Positions 7,550-17,100 of a stretch of DNA of 54,799 bases are shown one piece after another; position 1 is the first letter of the stretch, and each line of letters begins with the position of its first letter. A program made the position numbers and the translations under genes. Below the pieces are notes generated by a model. That model was not told the origin of the DNA. It searched no databases and worked only from the letters and a program-made list of their open reading frames with translations. This DNA comes from an uncultured Oscillospiraceae bacterium (GTDB taxonomy: Bacteria; Bacillota; Clostridia; Oscillospirales; Oscillospiraceae): contig CANQTO010000015.1 in assembly GCA_947626785.1 (NCBI GenBank), positions 1-54,799 on the forward strand. The letters are read 5' to 3'.

Positions 7550-8140
7550 ATGATCATTACCATCGGCAGACAGCACGGCAGCGGGGGCCATGATATCGCC
7601 CGCGCCCTGGCGGAGGAGCTGGGCTACGCCTGTTACGACAAGGAGATCGTGGACCACGCCGCCGAAAACTCAGGCTTCAGCAAGGAGATCTTCGCCTCCT
7701 ATGACGAGCGGAGGGTGAATTCCTATGTGCTGCCCTCTCCCCATTTCTTCGGCGTGCATGAGGGACTCCGGCTGAATATGCAGGTGATGGCCGCCCAGTT
7801 CGAGGCCATCCGCAAGCTGGCGGACCGGGGCAACGGCATTTTTGTGGGCCGCTGCGCGGACTATGTGCTGCGCGGGCGGGAGGATCTGCTGCGGGTATTC
7901 ATCCTGGCTGATGAGGATTTCCGGATCCAGACCATGATGGGCCGCCGGGATCTGAGCCGGGAGCAGGCTAAGAAGCTGGTCCGGGAAGTGGATAAGGACC
8001 GCTCCAGCTATTACAAGTACTATACCGACCAGACCTGGGGCGACGCGGAGAACTATGACCTGTGCGTCAACAGCGCCAAGGTGGGCGTCCAGGGCGCGGT
8101 CAAGGCTATCAAGGCCTATCTGGAGGCCTGCGGCAAGTAG
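7550..8140 (+). CDS. Cytidylate kinase-like family protein (AAA/Cytidylate_kin_2 type)
   Basis: A 196-residue P-loop kinase. The N terminus MIITIGRQHGSGGHDIARALAEELG is the family hallmark: the P-loop reads GRQHGSGG instead of the usual GxxGxGKS, and YACYDKEIVDHAAENSGFS follows. A late FVGRCADYVL segment and an RRDLSREQAKKLVREVDKDR lid-like stretch fit as well. The family is named by similarity to Cmk; the substrate is generally unproven. AGGAGG sits 9 bases before the ATG. Upstream in-frame codons lie before or within the promoter, so the short start is preferred. It appears monocistronic. Confidence 0.85.
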   Translation: MIITIGRQHGSGGHDIARALAEELGYACYDKEIVDHAAENSGFSKEIFASYDERRVNSYVLPSPHFFGVHEGLRLNMQVMAAQFEAIRKLADRGNGIFVGRCADYVLRGREDLLRVFILADEDFRIQTMMGRRDLSREQAKKLVREVDKDRSSYYKYYTDQTWGDAENYDLCVNSAKVGVQGAVKAIKAYLEACGK

Positions 8141-8299
8141 ATTCAAATGCGACCCGCGTGTGCCCTGAGGGCACAACGCTGGGCTCGCATTTGAGGAACT
8201 CGCGCTTATCGCAGGGGCGTTGCCCCGTTTGGTCGGCGCGAGAGCCCGCCCCAGGGCGGGCTTTAGGGAGTTTTTGAGGCGGCAAAGCTGCCTCAAAAA
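8141..8299. repeat. Hairpin-dense intergenic region
   Basis: Five inverted repeats stand side by side. A 10-bp stem TCAAATGCGA (8143-8152) with 8185-8194 encloses a smaller GTGCCC/GGGCAC hairpin (8160-8174). CTCGCGC (8200-8206) pairs with 8236-8242 around a GGGGC/GCCCC hairpin. A 9-bp AGCCCGCCC/GGGCGGGCT stem follows. Finally a 13-bp stem (8271-8283 with 8287-8299, one G-U) has an AAA loop. The last one may end transcription. The string CAAATGCGAC recurs after the glutamine synthetase gene at 48772. Confidence 0.55.
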
Positions 8300-8365
8300 C
8301 AGTTTTAAATCTTCACATAAATCTCAACATATTGCCTGATTTTTGTGAAAATGGGAGTAAATGAG

Positions 8366-11158
8366 ATGGAAGACCGGAAGCGTCAGAACCAAACATGCGC
8401 TCCGTCTGTGCTGCTTGCGGCGGCCTTTGCCCTGAGCTTCGCTCTGACGCTGCTGGTCTATGCTCTGCGGGGTATTGCCCCCTTTGGGGACAATACCCTG
8501 GTCTTTTCTGACGCCAACGGACAGTACCTGAGCTTCTGGGTCTACTTCCGGGACGCTTTTCTGGGCCGTCAGGACTTTCTCTACGCCCTGGAGAAGACCT
8601 TGGGCGGAAACATAGCCGGGCTCTACGCCTACTATGGGGCGAGTCCCTTCGAACTGCTGTTTTTGCTGTTTCCCAAGGAGCAGGCGCCCTTGGCTATGCA
8701 CCTGATCGTGCTGCTGAAGCTCAGCTGCTGCGGCCTGACCATGGCCATTTACTTCCGGCACAGCGGCGGCCTGAACGCCCGGAGCCTGCTGCTGACCGCG
8801 GCCTACAGCCTGTGCGGCTACAATGTCTGCTATTTCTGGTCGGCTATGTGGCTGGACGGGGTGATCCTGTTGCCCCTGATAGCCCTGGGCCTGCGGCGGC
8901 TGTTCGAGGGAAAGAGCTCCTGGCTGTATCTCTTCTCCCTGGCGGCGGCCATTCTCTTCAACTATTACATCGGCTATATGCTCTGCCTGTTTTCTGTGCT
9001 CTACGCGCTGTTTCTGCTCTGGAGCAACTGGCGGAGCTTGAAAAATTCGCTCTGGCGGCGGCTGGGGACCTTTGCTTTGTCCTCCCTAGCTGCCGGAGCG
9101 CTGCCGGCCTTTCTGCTGGTACCGGCGGTCCTGTCGCTCCAGGGGGGAAAATCGCAGCCCTTCCGGGAGCTTTTGTCCACCTATGTCTATGAGACCACTC
9201 ACAAGCTGCTGGAGGCTGTCGCCCCGGCGCTGGCGGAGCGGACAGGCTCCCTGATGAAGGCGGCCCTGTTGGCGGGGCTGCTGGCACTGTTGCTGCTGGC
9301 TTTGGGCGCTATTCTGCTCTTTCGCTCCCGGCGGGTGCCGGAGTGGGGGAAGATGGCCGCTCTGGCCGGGCTGGTCCTGCTGGCGCTGCTCTACGGGCAG
9401 GTCTTTGAAGAAGGCGAGCCGTTTCTTTACAAGCTGCTGACAGGCGATGCCGGCGTGGAGGAGATCCTGCTGGGCGGCCCCAACCTCTATGTGGGACTTT
9501 TGCCGCTGGTGCTGGCGCTGGCGTTTTTTCTCAACGGGCAGATCCCGCGCCGGGAGCGGATGGGCGCGCTGCTGCTGGTGCTGGCGCTGCTGTTCTCCCT
9601 GCGCTTTTATATCCCTGATCTGATCTGGCACGGCTTTACCACCAGCACCGGCTTTCATTACCGCTACGCCTTTATCTTCTCCTTTTTCCTGCTGAGCCTG
9701 GCTAAAGAGGCGCTGGACGCGCCGGAGGGCTTCCGGCCCTGGCACGGGGCGGTCATCCTGGCTGCGCTGGCGCTGCTGGCCGGAGTGGGCCTGAGCGTCC
9801 GCCAGGACTGGGCCTACTTTGGACTGGCGCTGGCGGCAGCCGCGCTGTTCTGCGCTTATATCCTGGGCCTGGACAAAAAGAAAAGCGCTCTGCGGACCGG
9901 CGTGGCAGTGGCCGCGGTGGGGCTGCATCTGGCCTCCCTGGCCTGGCCGCTGTACGCCAATGTGGGCCATTATGAGGACTATTTTGATACCTCCGCCAGC
10001 GCTTTCCGGGAGGAGGCCCGGCAGGTCACAGACCGTCTGGCCCTGCTGGAGGAGACGGACAGCGGCCTCTGGCGCTCCCGCCTGGGCGGCGGGCTCAACG
10101 GGGGCATGCTGTACGGGTACAAGGATGTGGCCCACTTCAGCTCCACGGAGCGGGCGGATCTGCCCGGCTACCTGGCCCGGCTGGGCATCTCAAAGGCCGA
10201 CGATGTCTGGGCCAACAGCGACAACGGCTCTACCCGGGCTTTTGACAGCCTGTTCGGCATCCGCTATCTGACCGGGGCGGTCTACCTGGGCGAGTTTGAA
10301 ACGCTAGCGGGCTCGGATGTCTATGTAAACCCCTGGGCCCTGCCTCTGGCCTTCCCGGCGTCCCCGGCGGCGCTGGACTTTGAACCGGAGAGCGCCGGCC
10401 CCTTTGAGAATCTGAACGGCGTCTACCGCAGCCTGTGCCCGGAGCTGGAACTGGACGTTTTCCGGCCTGTGCAGGCCCAGCGCCAGGGCGAGAGCGGCCT
10501 GGAGGCCCTGGGGGAGGACGCCTATGTCCCGGCTTCCGGACAGACGGAGGGCGAGATCCGCTATCAGCTGACCGTGGATTCGTCCGACCCCATCTACCTG
10601 TCCACCCAAATGAGCGAGCGCTACGCCCTGGACGTCTTTGTTGACGGGGAATATATCGGGACTCAATGCGATTATTACACCTGGCGGCCCCTCTGCCTGG
10701 GCAGCTTTGCCCCGGGACAGGAGCTGACCGTCTCCCTGCGGACTGCCCAGACCGAAGAGGCCTGGCCGCTGGTAGACCGGCCCCTGTTTGCCTACGAGAG
10801 CGGGCAGGCCTTGGCTTCTTATCATGAGGCGATCGTCTCGGCGGGGGACTGCCGGATGGAGAGCGAGACCGATTCCCGCTTCCGCGTCCGGGCTTCTCTG
10901 CCAGAGGGGCACTGCCTGCTGCTCACGGTGCCCTATGAGGAGGCCTGGCAGGTCACGGTGGACGGAGAGCCGGCCCGGGCGGAGAAAGCCCTGGGCATGC
11001 TGCTGGCGGTGCCGTTGGAGGCAGGGGAGCACCTGGTGGAACTGCGCTATACGCCGCCTGGCCTCCGGGCCGGGACCTGCATCTCCGCCGGGGCCGCGGC
11101 GCTGACGGCGTGGGCCTTCCTGCCCGGCCGGAAAAAGGGAAAGAAAGAGCTCATATGA
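8366..11158 (+). CDS. YfhO-family membrane protein, copy 1
   Basis: A 930-residue protein: about 13 predicted membrane helices over the first 540 residues, a large extracytoplasmic region (about 540-890), and a final membrane helix before a KKGKKELI tail. The DNTLVFSDANGQYLSFWVYFRDAFLG segment in the first external loop (acidic Asp with Gln-Tyr) and the GT-C-like topology match the YfhO family. YfhO proteins in Bacillus and Listeria are needed for teichoic-acid glycosylation, probably as lipid-linked sugar transferases; a role in surface-polymer glycosylation here is inference. The start is chosen by alignment with copy 2 (MEDRKRQN versus MPDRKRQN); in-frame GTG 8345 and ATG 8351 are alternatives. 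Copy 2 starts 22 bases downstream. Confidence 0.85.
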   Translation: MEDRKRQNQTCAPSVLLAAAFALSFALTLLVYALRGIAPFGDNTLVFSDANGQYLSFWVYFRDAFLGRQDFLYALEKTLGGNIAGLYAYYGASPFELLFLLFPKEQAPLAMHLIVLLKLSCCGLTMAIYFRHSGGLNARSLLLTAAYSLCGYNVCYFWSAMWLDGVILLPLIALGLRRLFEGKSSWLYLFSLAAAILFNYYIGYMLCLFSVLYALFLLWSNWRSLKNSLWRRLGTFALSSLAAGALPAFLLVPAVLSLQGGKSQPFRELLSTYVYETTHKLLEAVAPALAERTGSLMKAALLAGLLALLLLALGAILLFRSRRVPEWGKMAALAGLVLLALLYGQVFEEGEPFLYKLLTGDAGVEEILLGGPNLYVGLLPLVLALAFFLNGQIPRRERMGALLLVLALLFSLRFYIPDLIWHGFTTSTGFHYRYAFIFSFFLLSLAKEALDAPEGFRPWHGAVILAALALLAGVGLSVRQDWAYFGLALAAAALFCAYILGLDKKKSALRTGVAVAAVGLHLASLAWPLYANVGHYEDYFDTSASAFREEARQVTDRLALLEETDSGLWRSRLGGGLNGGMLYGYKDVAHFSSTERADLPGYLARLGISKADDVWANSDNGSTRAFDSLFGIRYLTGAVYLGEFETLAGSDVYVNPWALPLAFPASPAALDFEPESAGPFENLNGVYRSLCPELELDVFRPVQAQRQGESGLEALGEDAYVPASGQTEGEIRYQLTVDSSDPIYLSTQMSERYALDVFVDGEYIGTQCDYYTWRPLCLGSFAPGQELTVSLRTAQTEEAWPLVDRPLFAYESGQALASYHEAIVSAGDCRMESETDSRFRVRASLPEGHCLLLTVPYEEAWQVTVDGEPARAEKALGMLLAVPLEAGEHLVELRYTPPGLRAGTCISAGAAALTAWAFLPGRKKGKKELI
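8706..8949 (+). repeat. 244-bp block identical to 11521-11764 (in YfhO copy 1)
   Basis: Read by eye, these 244 bases match copy 2 with no difference, including all third codon positions, while flanking parts of the two genes differ at many sites. This is a direct repeat about 2.8 kb apart. Confidence 0.85.
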
Positions 11159-11180
11159 TCCGATAAAGAGGGAACATGAA

Positions 11181-13985
11181 ATGCCGGACCGGAAGCGCCA
11201 AAATCGAATACATGCCGATCCTGCGCTGCTTATGGCGGCCTTTGGGCTGAGCTTCGCTCTGACGCTTCTGGTCTATGCGCTGCGGGGTATTGCCCCCTTT
11301 GGGGACAATACCCTAGCCTTTTCTGACGCCGGGAGCCAGTATCTGAGCTTCTGGGTCTACTTCCGGGACGCCTTTCTGGGGAAGCAGGACTTTCTCTATG
11401 CTTTAGAGAAGACTCTGGGCGGGAATATCGCCGGGCTCTATGCCTACTATGGGGCGAGCCCATTTGAGCTGCTGTTCCTGCTCTTTCCCAAAGAGCAGGC
11501 GCCCTTGGCTATGCACCTGGTCGTGCTGCTGAAGCTCAGCTGCTGCGGCCTGACCATGGCCATTTACTTCCGGCACAGCGGCGGCCTGAACGCCCGGAGC
11601 CTGCTGCTGACCGCGGCCTACAGCCTGTGCGGCTACAATGTCTGCTATTTCTGGTCGGCTATGTGGCTGGACGGGGTGATCCTGTTGCCCCTGATAGCCC
11701 TGGGCCTGCGGCGGCTGTTCGAGGGAAAGAGCTCCTGGCTGTATCTCTTCTCCCTGGCGGCGGCTATCCTGTTCAACTATTACATCGGCTATATGCTCTG
11801 CCTGTTCTCCGTGCTCTACGCGCTGTTTCTGCTCTGGAACAACTGGCCGGGCTTAAAAGGGATGCTTTGGAGGCGGATGGGGACCTTTGCTTTGTCCTCT
11901 TTAGCTGCCGGAGGGCTGCCGGCCTTTCTGCTGGTTCCGGCGGTGCTGTCGCTCCAGGGAGGAAAGTCCCAGTCCTTCCGGGGGCTCTTCACCTGGTATA
12001 CCTACAGCAAGTCCCTGAAGGTCCTGGAGGCCCTGGTCCCGGAGCGGGCGGCGCAGTTTGACTCGCTGGTCAAATACGTGCTGCTGGCGGCGCTGCTGTT
12101 GGTCCTGCTGCTGGCTCTGGGCGCTTTTCTGCTCTTCCGCTCCCGGCGGGTGCCGGAGTGGGGAAAGATGGCCGCCCTGGCGGGGCTGGTCCTGCTGGCT
12201 CTGCTCTATTGGCGCAGCTTTGAGGAGGGGACGCCCTTTCTCCACAAGCTGCTGGTAGGGGCCGCCAATACGGATGAGATGATGGACGGCAACCCCAACC
12301 TCTACACCGGCATCCTGCCGCTGGTTCTGGCGCTGCTGTATTTTCTCAACGGGCAGATCCCGCGCCGGGAGCGGGTGGGGGCTGTACTGCTGGTTCTGGC
12401 GCTGCTGTTCTCCCTGCGCTTTTATATCCCCGATCTGATCTGGCACGGCTTTACGGTCAATAACTGCTTTAACTACCGCTATTCCTTCGTTTTCTCCTTC
12501 TTCCTGCTGACTTTGGCTAAGAGAGCGCTGGATGCGCCGGAGGGCTTCCGGCCCTGGCACGGGGCGGTGGTCCTGGCCGCGGTGGGGCTGCTGACCGGCA
12601 TAGCCCTGCGGGCCCATCCGGTGCTGGCCTCCGGGGCCTACTATGTGCTGACGCTGGCGGCGGCCGCGCTGTTCTGCGTTTATGTTCTGGGCCTGAGCGG
12701 AAAAAATCGCGCCCTGCGGACGGGCGTGGCAGTGGCCGCAGTGGGGCTGCACCTGGCCTCCCTGGTCTGGCCGCTGTACGCCAATATGGGCGATTTTGAG
12801 GACTACTTCTCCACCTCCTACAGCGCTTACCGGGAGGAGACAAGGCAGGCCGCGGAGCGTCTGGCCCTGCTGGAGACGGCGGACGGCGGGATCTGGCGCT
12901 CCCGGCTCAGCGGGAGCATCAACGGCGGCATGCTCTACGGCTATAAGGACGTGTCCCACTACAGCTCCACGGAAAATTCCCAGGCGGTCAATTTCCTGGG
13001 CAGTCTGGGCGTCTCCTACGCGGAAGATATCTGGGCCAGCAGCGTGGACGGCACCACCCGGGCGGCGGACAGCCTGTTCGGCGTCCGCTATCTGACTGGG
13101 GCCAGCTACCTGGGCGAATATGAGGCGCTGGAGGGCTCGGACGTCTATGTGGATCCATGGGCCTTGCCTCTGGCCTTTCCGGCCTCTGAAGCCGTCCTGG
13201 GCCCGGCGCCCGAGGGGGAGATCCCCTTTGAGAACCTGAACAGCGTCTACCGCAGCCTGTGCCCGGAGCTGGATACGGACATTTTCCGGCCCGTCCAGGC
13301 CCAGCGCTTGGGCGAGAACGGCCTGGAGGCCCTGGGGGAGGACGCCTTCGCCCCAGCCCCTGGGCAGGAGATGGGCCAGGTCCGCTATAAGCTGAGCGTC
13401 GAATCCTCTGACCCGATCTGCCTGTATATCCGGCAGAAGAACAATTACGCGGAGGAGGTCTGGGTGGACGGGCAGTGTGTGGACTCCCTGTACAGCATCC
13501 ACACCTGGCGGCCCGTGTACCTGGGCAGCTTCGAGCCCGGCCAGGAAGTGACCGTCACTCTGCGCAGCATGGAGAACTTCTTCCACTATCCTCTGGTGGA
13601 CCGGCCCCTATTTGTCTACGAGAGCGGCCAGGCGCTGGCGGCCTACCGGGAGGCGGTAGGCACGGCGGGGGACTGCCGGATGGAGAGCGGGACTGATTCC
13701 CGGCTCCGCATCCGGGCTTCTCTGCCGGAGGGACGCTGCCTGCTGCTCACGATCCCCTATGAGGAGGCCTGGCAGGTCACGGTGGACGGAAACCCCGCCC
13801 AGGCGGAGAGGGCCTTTGGGGTGCTGATGGCAATACCGCTGGAGCCGGGGGAGCATCAGGTGGAGCTGCGCTATACGCCGCCGGGGCTTCGCGCCGGTGT
13901 GTGCATTTCCGCCGCGGCGGCGGCGCTGACGGCGGGAGCGGTCCTGTTCAGACGAAAAAAGAGACATTCAAAACCGGAGCTTTGA
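11181..13985 (+). CDS. YfhO-family membrane protein, copy 2
   Basis: A 934-residue paralogue of the gene just upstream with the same architecture: multi-helix N-terminal half, long extracytoplasmic C-terminal half, final helix and basic tail. The first 200 residues are nearly identical to copy 1. Divergence is concentrated in the loop after the LSLQGGKSQ segment (about 265-300), the region equivalent to the FHYRYAF/FNYRYSF segment, and the extracytoplasmic domain (for example IYLSTQMSERYALDVFVDG versus ICLYIRQKNNYAEEVWVDG). This could alter acceptor or sugar preference. GAGGGA precedes the ATG by 7-8 bases. It is probably co-transcribed with copy 1; a terminator overlaps its stop codon. Confidence 0.85.
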   Translation: MPDRKRQNRIHADPALLMAAFGLSFALTLLVYALRGIAPFGDNTLAFSDAGSQYLSFWVYFRDAFLGKQDFLYALEKTLGGNIAGLYAYYGASPFELLFLLFPKEQAPLAMHLVVLLKLSCCGLTMAIYFRHSGGLNARSLLLTAAYSLCGYNVCYFWSAMWLDGVILLPLIALGLRRLFEGKSSWLYLFSLAAAILFNYYIGYMLCLFSVLYALFLLWNNWPGLKGMLWRRMGTFALSSLAAGGLPAFLLVPAVLSLQGGKSQSFRGLFTWYTYSKSLKVLEALVPERAAQFDSLVKYVLLAALLLVLLLALGAFLLFRSRRVPEWGKMAALAGLVLLALLYWRSFEEGTPFLHKLLVGAANTDEMMDGNPNLYTGILPLVLALLYFLNGQIPRRERVGAVLLVLALLFSLRFYIPDLIWHGFTVNNCFNYRYSFVFSFFLLTLAKRALDAPEGFRPWHGAVVLAAVGLLTGIALRAHPVLASGAYYVLTLAAAALFCVYVLGLSGKNRALRTGVAVAAVGLHLASLVWPLYANMGDFEDYFSTSYSAYREETRQAAERLALLETADGGIWRSRLSGSINGGMLYGYKDVSHYSSTENSQAVNFLGSLGVSYAEDIWASSVDGTTRAADSLFGVRYLTGASYLGEYEALEGSDVYVDPWALPLAFPASEAVLGPAPEGEIPFENLNSVYRSLCPELDTDIFRPVQAQRLGENGLEALGEDAFAPAPGQEMGQVRYKLSVESSDPICLYIRQKNNYAEEVWVDGQCVDSLYSIHTWRPVYLGSFEPGQEVTVTLRSMENFFHYPLVDRPLFVYESGQALAAYREAVGTAGDCRMESGTDSRLRIRASLPEGRCLLLTIPYEEAWQVTVDGNPAQAERAFGVLMAIPLEPGEHQVELRYTPPGLRAGVCISAAAAALTAGAVLFRRKKRHSKPEL
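11521..11764 (+). repeat. 244-bp block identical to 8706-8949 (in YfhO copy 2)
   Basis: Partner of the block in copy 1. The first differing bases are G/A just before 11521 and T/C at 11765. Confidence 0.85.
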
Positions 13986-14000
13986 CGGCCCCGGTTTTTT
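13971..14000 (+). terminator. Terminator overlapping the stop of YfhO copy 2
   Basis: AAACCGG (13971-13977) pairs with CCGGTTT (13991-13997), followed by further T residues to 14000. The TGA stop lies in the loop. Confidence 0.7.
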
Positions 14001-14025
14001 CATGCCCGGCGGCGGAAGATTTACC

Positions 14026-14054
14026 TTGAAAAAGCCCGGGAACTATGCTAAAAT
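14026..14054 (+). promoter_or_regulatory. Promoter of the smc operon
   Basis: TTGAAA (14026-14031), 17 bases, TAAAAT (14049-14054), about 70 bases before the smc start. Confidence 0.75.
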
Positions 14055-14122
14055 ATCCAAGTATGCCAGTTTACAGATAAATTTGGCAGCCTGTAGAATG
14101 TGTAAGGAGAAATCAGGCACGC

Positions 14123-17100
14123 ATGTACCTTAAGGCTCTTGAGATCCAGGGCTTCAAGTCCTTCCCGGAGAAGACCCGGCTCACATTTGAAAAAGATATC
14201 ACCGCCATCGTGGGCCCCAACGGCTCCGGCAAGTCCAATATTGCCGACGCCATCCTATGGGTCATGGGCGAACAGCGCAGCAGGGCTCTGCGGGGCTCCA
14301 AGATGGAGGACGTGATCTTCGGCGGTACCGAGAAGCGGGGCGCCCTGGGCTTTGCCCAGGTCAGCCTGGTGATCGACAACTCCGCCCGCATTTTTGACAG
14401 CGACAGCGGTGAGATCAGCCTGACCCGCCGCTATTACCGCAGCGGTGAGAGCGAATATTTCATCAACCGGGAGCCGGTGCGGCTGAAGGATATCAACAGC
14501 CTGCTGATGGACACCGGTCTGGGCCGGGACGGCTATTCCATCATCGGCCAGGGCCGCATCGCTGAGATCGTCTCCACCCGGAGCACCGACCGGCGGGAGG
14601 TCTTCGAGGAGGCGGCGGGCATCTCCCGCTACCGCTACCGGAAGGAAGAGGCCGAGCGGAAGCTCCAGCGCACGGAGGAAAACCTCCTGCGCATCAACGA
14701 CAAGATCGAGGAGCTGGAGCTCCAGGTGGGGCCTCTGAAAAAGCAGGCGGAGGTGGCTAAACGCTACCTGGTCCTGCGCGACGAGCTGCGCCTGCGGGAG
14801 ATCTCCGTGTGGATGGAGAATCTGGACCGGCTCCGGGGCCAGGCGGAGGACATCCGGCTGGAGCAGGAGCAGGCCCAGAAGAGTTTAGAGCAGGCCAGGG
14901 CGGAGCTGGAGGCGCTGTACGCCTCCTCCGGCAGCCTCAGCGAGCGGATGCACCGAAAGGACATCGAGAGCGAGCAGGCCCGTGAGAGGCTCTCCGCCGC
15001 GGAGGCGGAGGCGGCGGGCTGCGCGGCCCAGGCCTCGGCCCTACGGGACAATATCCGCAGCTCCAAGGAGAATCTGGAGCGGCTGCTGAAGGAATTCGAG
15101 CAGCAGGAGAGCCGGGCCGCCCAGGTCCGCGCCGGGATCGAGGATGGCCGGGACAAGATCCGGCAGCTGGAGACGCAGGAGGCGGAGCTGGCCGAGAGAC
15201 TGAAAGAGAACGGCAACGTGCTGGACGGCTGCCGCATGAAGCTCAAGGGCCGGGAGGAGCGTCTGGAGGCCCTGAGCCAGCGGGCAAACGACCTGGCGGT
15301 GGAGGGCCGCAGCGCGGACTCCCGCATCGCCATGCTCGCGGCCATGGAAAAGGACTTCGAGGGCTACTCCAAGGCGGTCCGGACCGTCATGCGGGAGAAG
15401 GAACGGGGGAGCCTGCGGGGCATCCACGCGCCGGCCGCTAACCTGGCCCGGGCGGAGGAGGACTGCGCCCTGGCTATCGAGACGGCCCTGGGAGCCGCCG
15501 GGCAGCACATCGTGGTGGACAGCCAGGAGGACGGCCGCCGGGCCATCGAGCTGCTGAAGCGGCAGGACGCCGGCCGGGCCACCTTCCTGCCCCTGGACCT
15601 GATCGAGGGCACGGTGCTGGACGAGCGGCAGATCAAGGGGCCGGGCCTGGTGGGCGTGGCCTATGACTTGGTCCGCTTTGACGAGAGATATAAGGGGATT
15701 TTTCAAAACCTGCTGGGCAGGACCGTCGTGGCCGAGACTCTGGCCGACGCGGTGAAGATGTCGACCGCTAACGGCAACCGGCTGCGGATCGTGACGCTGG
15801 ACGGGCAGCTCATCAATCCCGGCGGCTCTATGACCGGCGGCAGCGCCGCCAAGGGCAGCGGCATCCTCTCCCGGGCCAATGAGCTGGAGAAGCTGAAAAA
15901 GCGGCGGGTCCGGCTCCGGGAGGACGAGGAGCGCTGCCAGGCAGAGCTGGAGCGGGCCCGCTCCGATCTGGCGGCGGTGCGCTACCAGCTGGATATGGCC
16001 CTGGAGGACCAGGCGGAGCTGAAGAGCCAGGCCTCCTCCCTGGAGGCCGAGGCCCGGGCCACCGGCGCGTCGGTGGCCCAGCTGGAGGAACTGCTCAAGA
16101 GCCTGAGCGGGGACGAGGCCTCCCGTCAGGAGTCCGTCCGGGCCGCCCAGAGGCAGATCGACAGCTTCCGGGAGCGGCTGAAGGAGCAGGAGAAGCAGCA
16201 GGAGGTCCTGGGGACCAAGACTGCTGCCATCCGGGAAGAGATCGCCCGGATCAGCCAGGGCAAGCTGGAGCTGGAGGGCCGCCGCACCCGGGCCGAAAAG
16301 GAGGCCCAGGAGCACAACGCCCGCATTCTGGATCTGGAGCGGCAGGCCGCCCGTATCGAGCAGCGCCGCCTCTCCGCCGAGATGGAGGAGAAGCAGCTGC
16401 TGGACAAGCTCTGGGACAGCTACGAGTTGAGCCACAGCGCCGCCCAGGCCCTGCGGCAGCCGGTGGAGAATATGCAGAAGGCCGTCAAGGCCATCGGCGA
16501 GCTGCGCCGGGAGATCGGCGCTCTGGGCAGCCCGAACCTGGGCGCCATCGAGGAATACCAGCGGGTCAGCGAGCGCTATGAGTTTTTGTCCTCCCAGCGG
16601 GACGACGTGGAGAAGGCCAAGGGCGAGCTCAACGGCATCATCGCGGACATCACCGCCGAGATGAAGGAGATCTTCACCCAGCGCTTTCAGGAGATCGACC
16701 GGAGCTTCCGGCAGACCTTCCTGGAGCTCTTCGGCGGAGGCAAGGCCGCGCTGGTGCTGGAGGATGAGAACAACGTGCTGGACTGCGGCATTGAGATCAA
16801 GGTCCAGCCTCCGGGCAAGGCCCTGTCCACCATCAGCCTGCTGTCCGGCGGCGAGATGGCCTTTGTGGCTATCGCCCTGTACTTCGCCATTTTGAAGGTG
16901 CGGCCCACGCCCTTCTGCGTGATGGACGAGATCGAGGCCGCTCTGGACGAGGCCAATGTGGCCCGCTACGCCGCCTACATGCGCCGCATGGCCGGCAAGA
17001 CCCAGTTTTTGGTCATCACCCACCGGCGGGGCACCATGGAGGAGGCGGACCTGCTCTACGGGGTCACCATGCAGGAGAAGGGCGTCTCCACGGTCATCGA

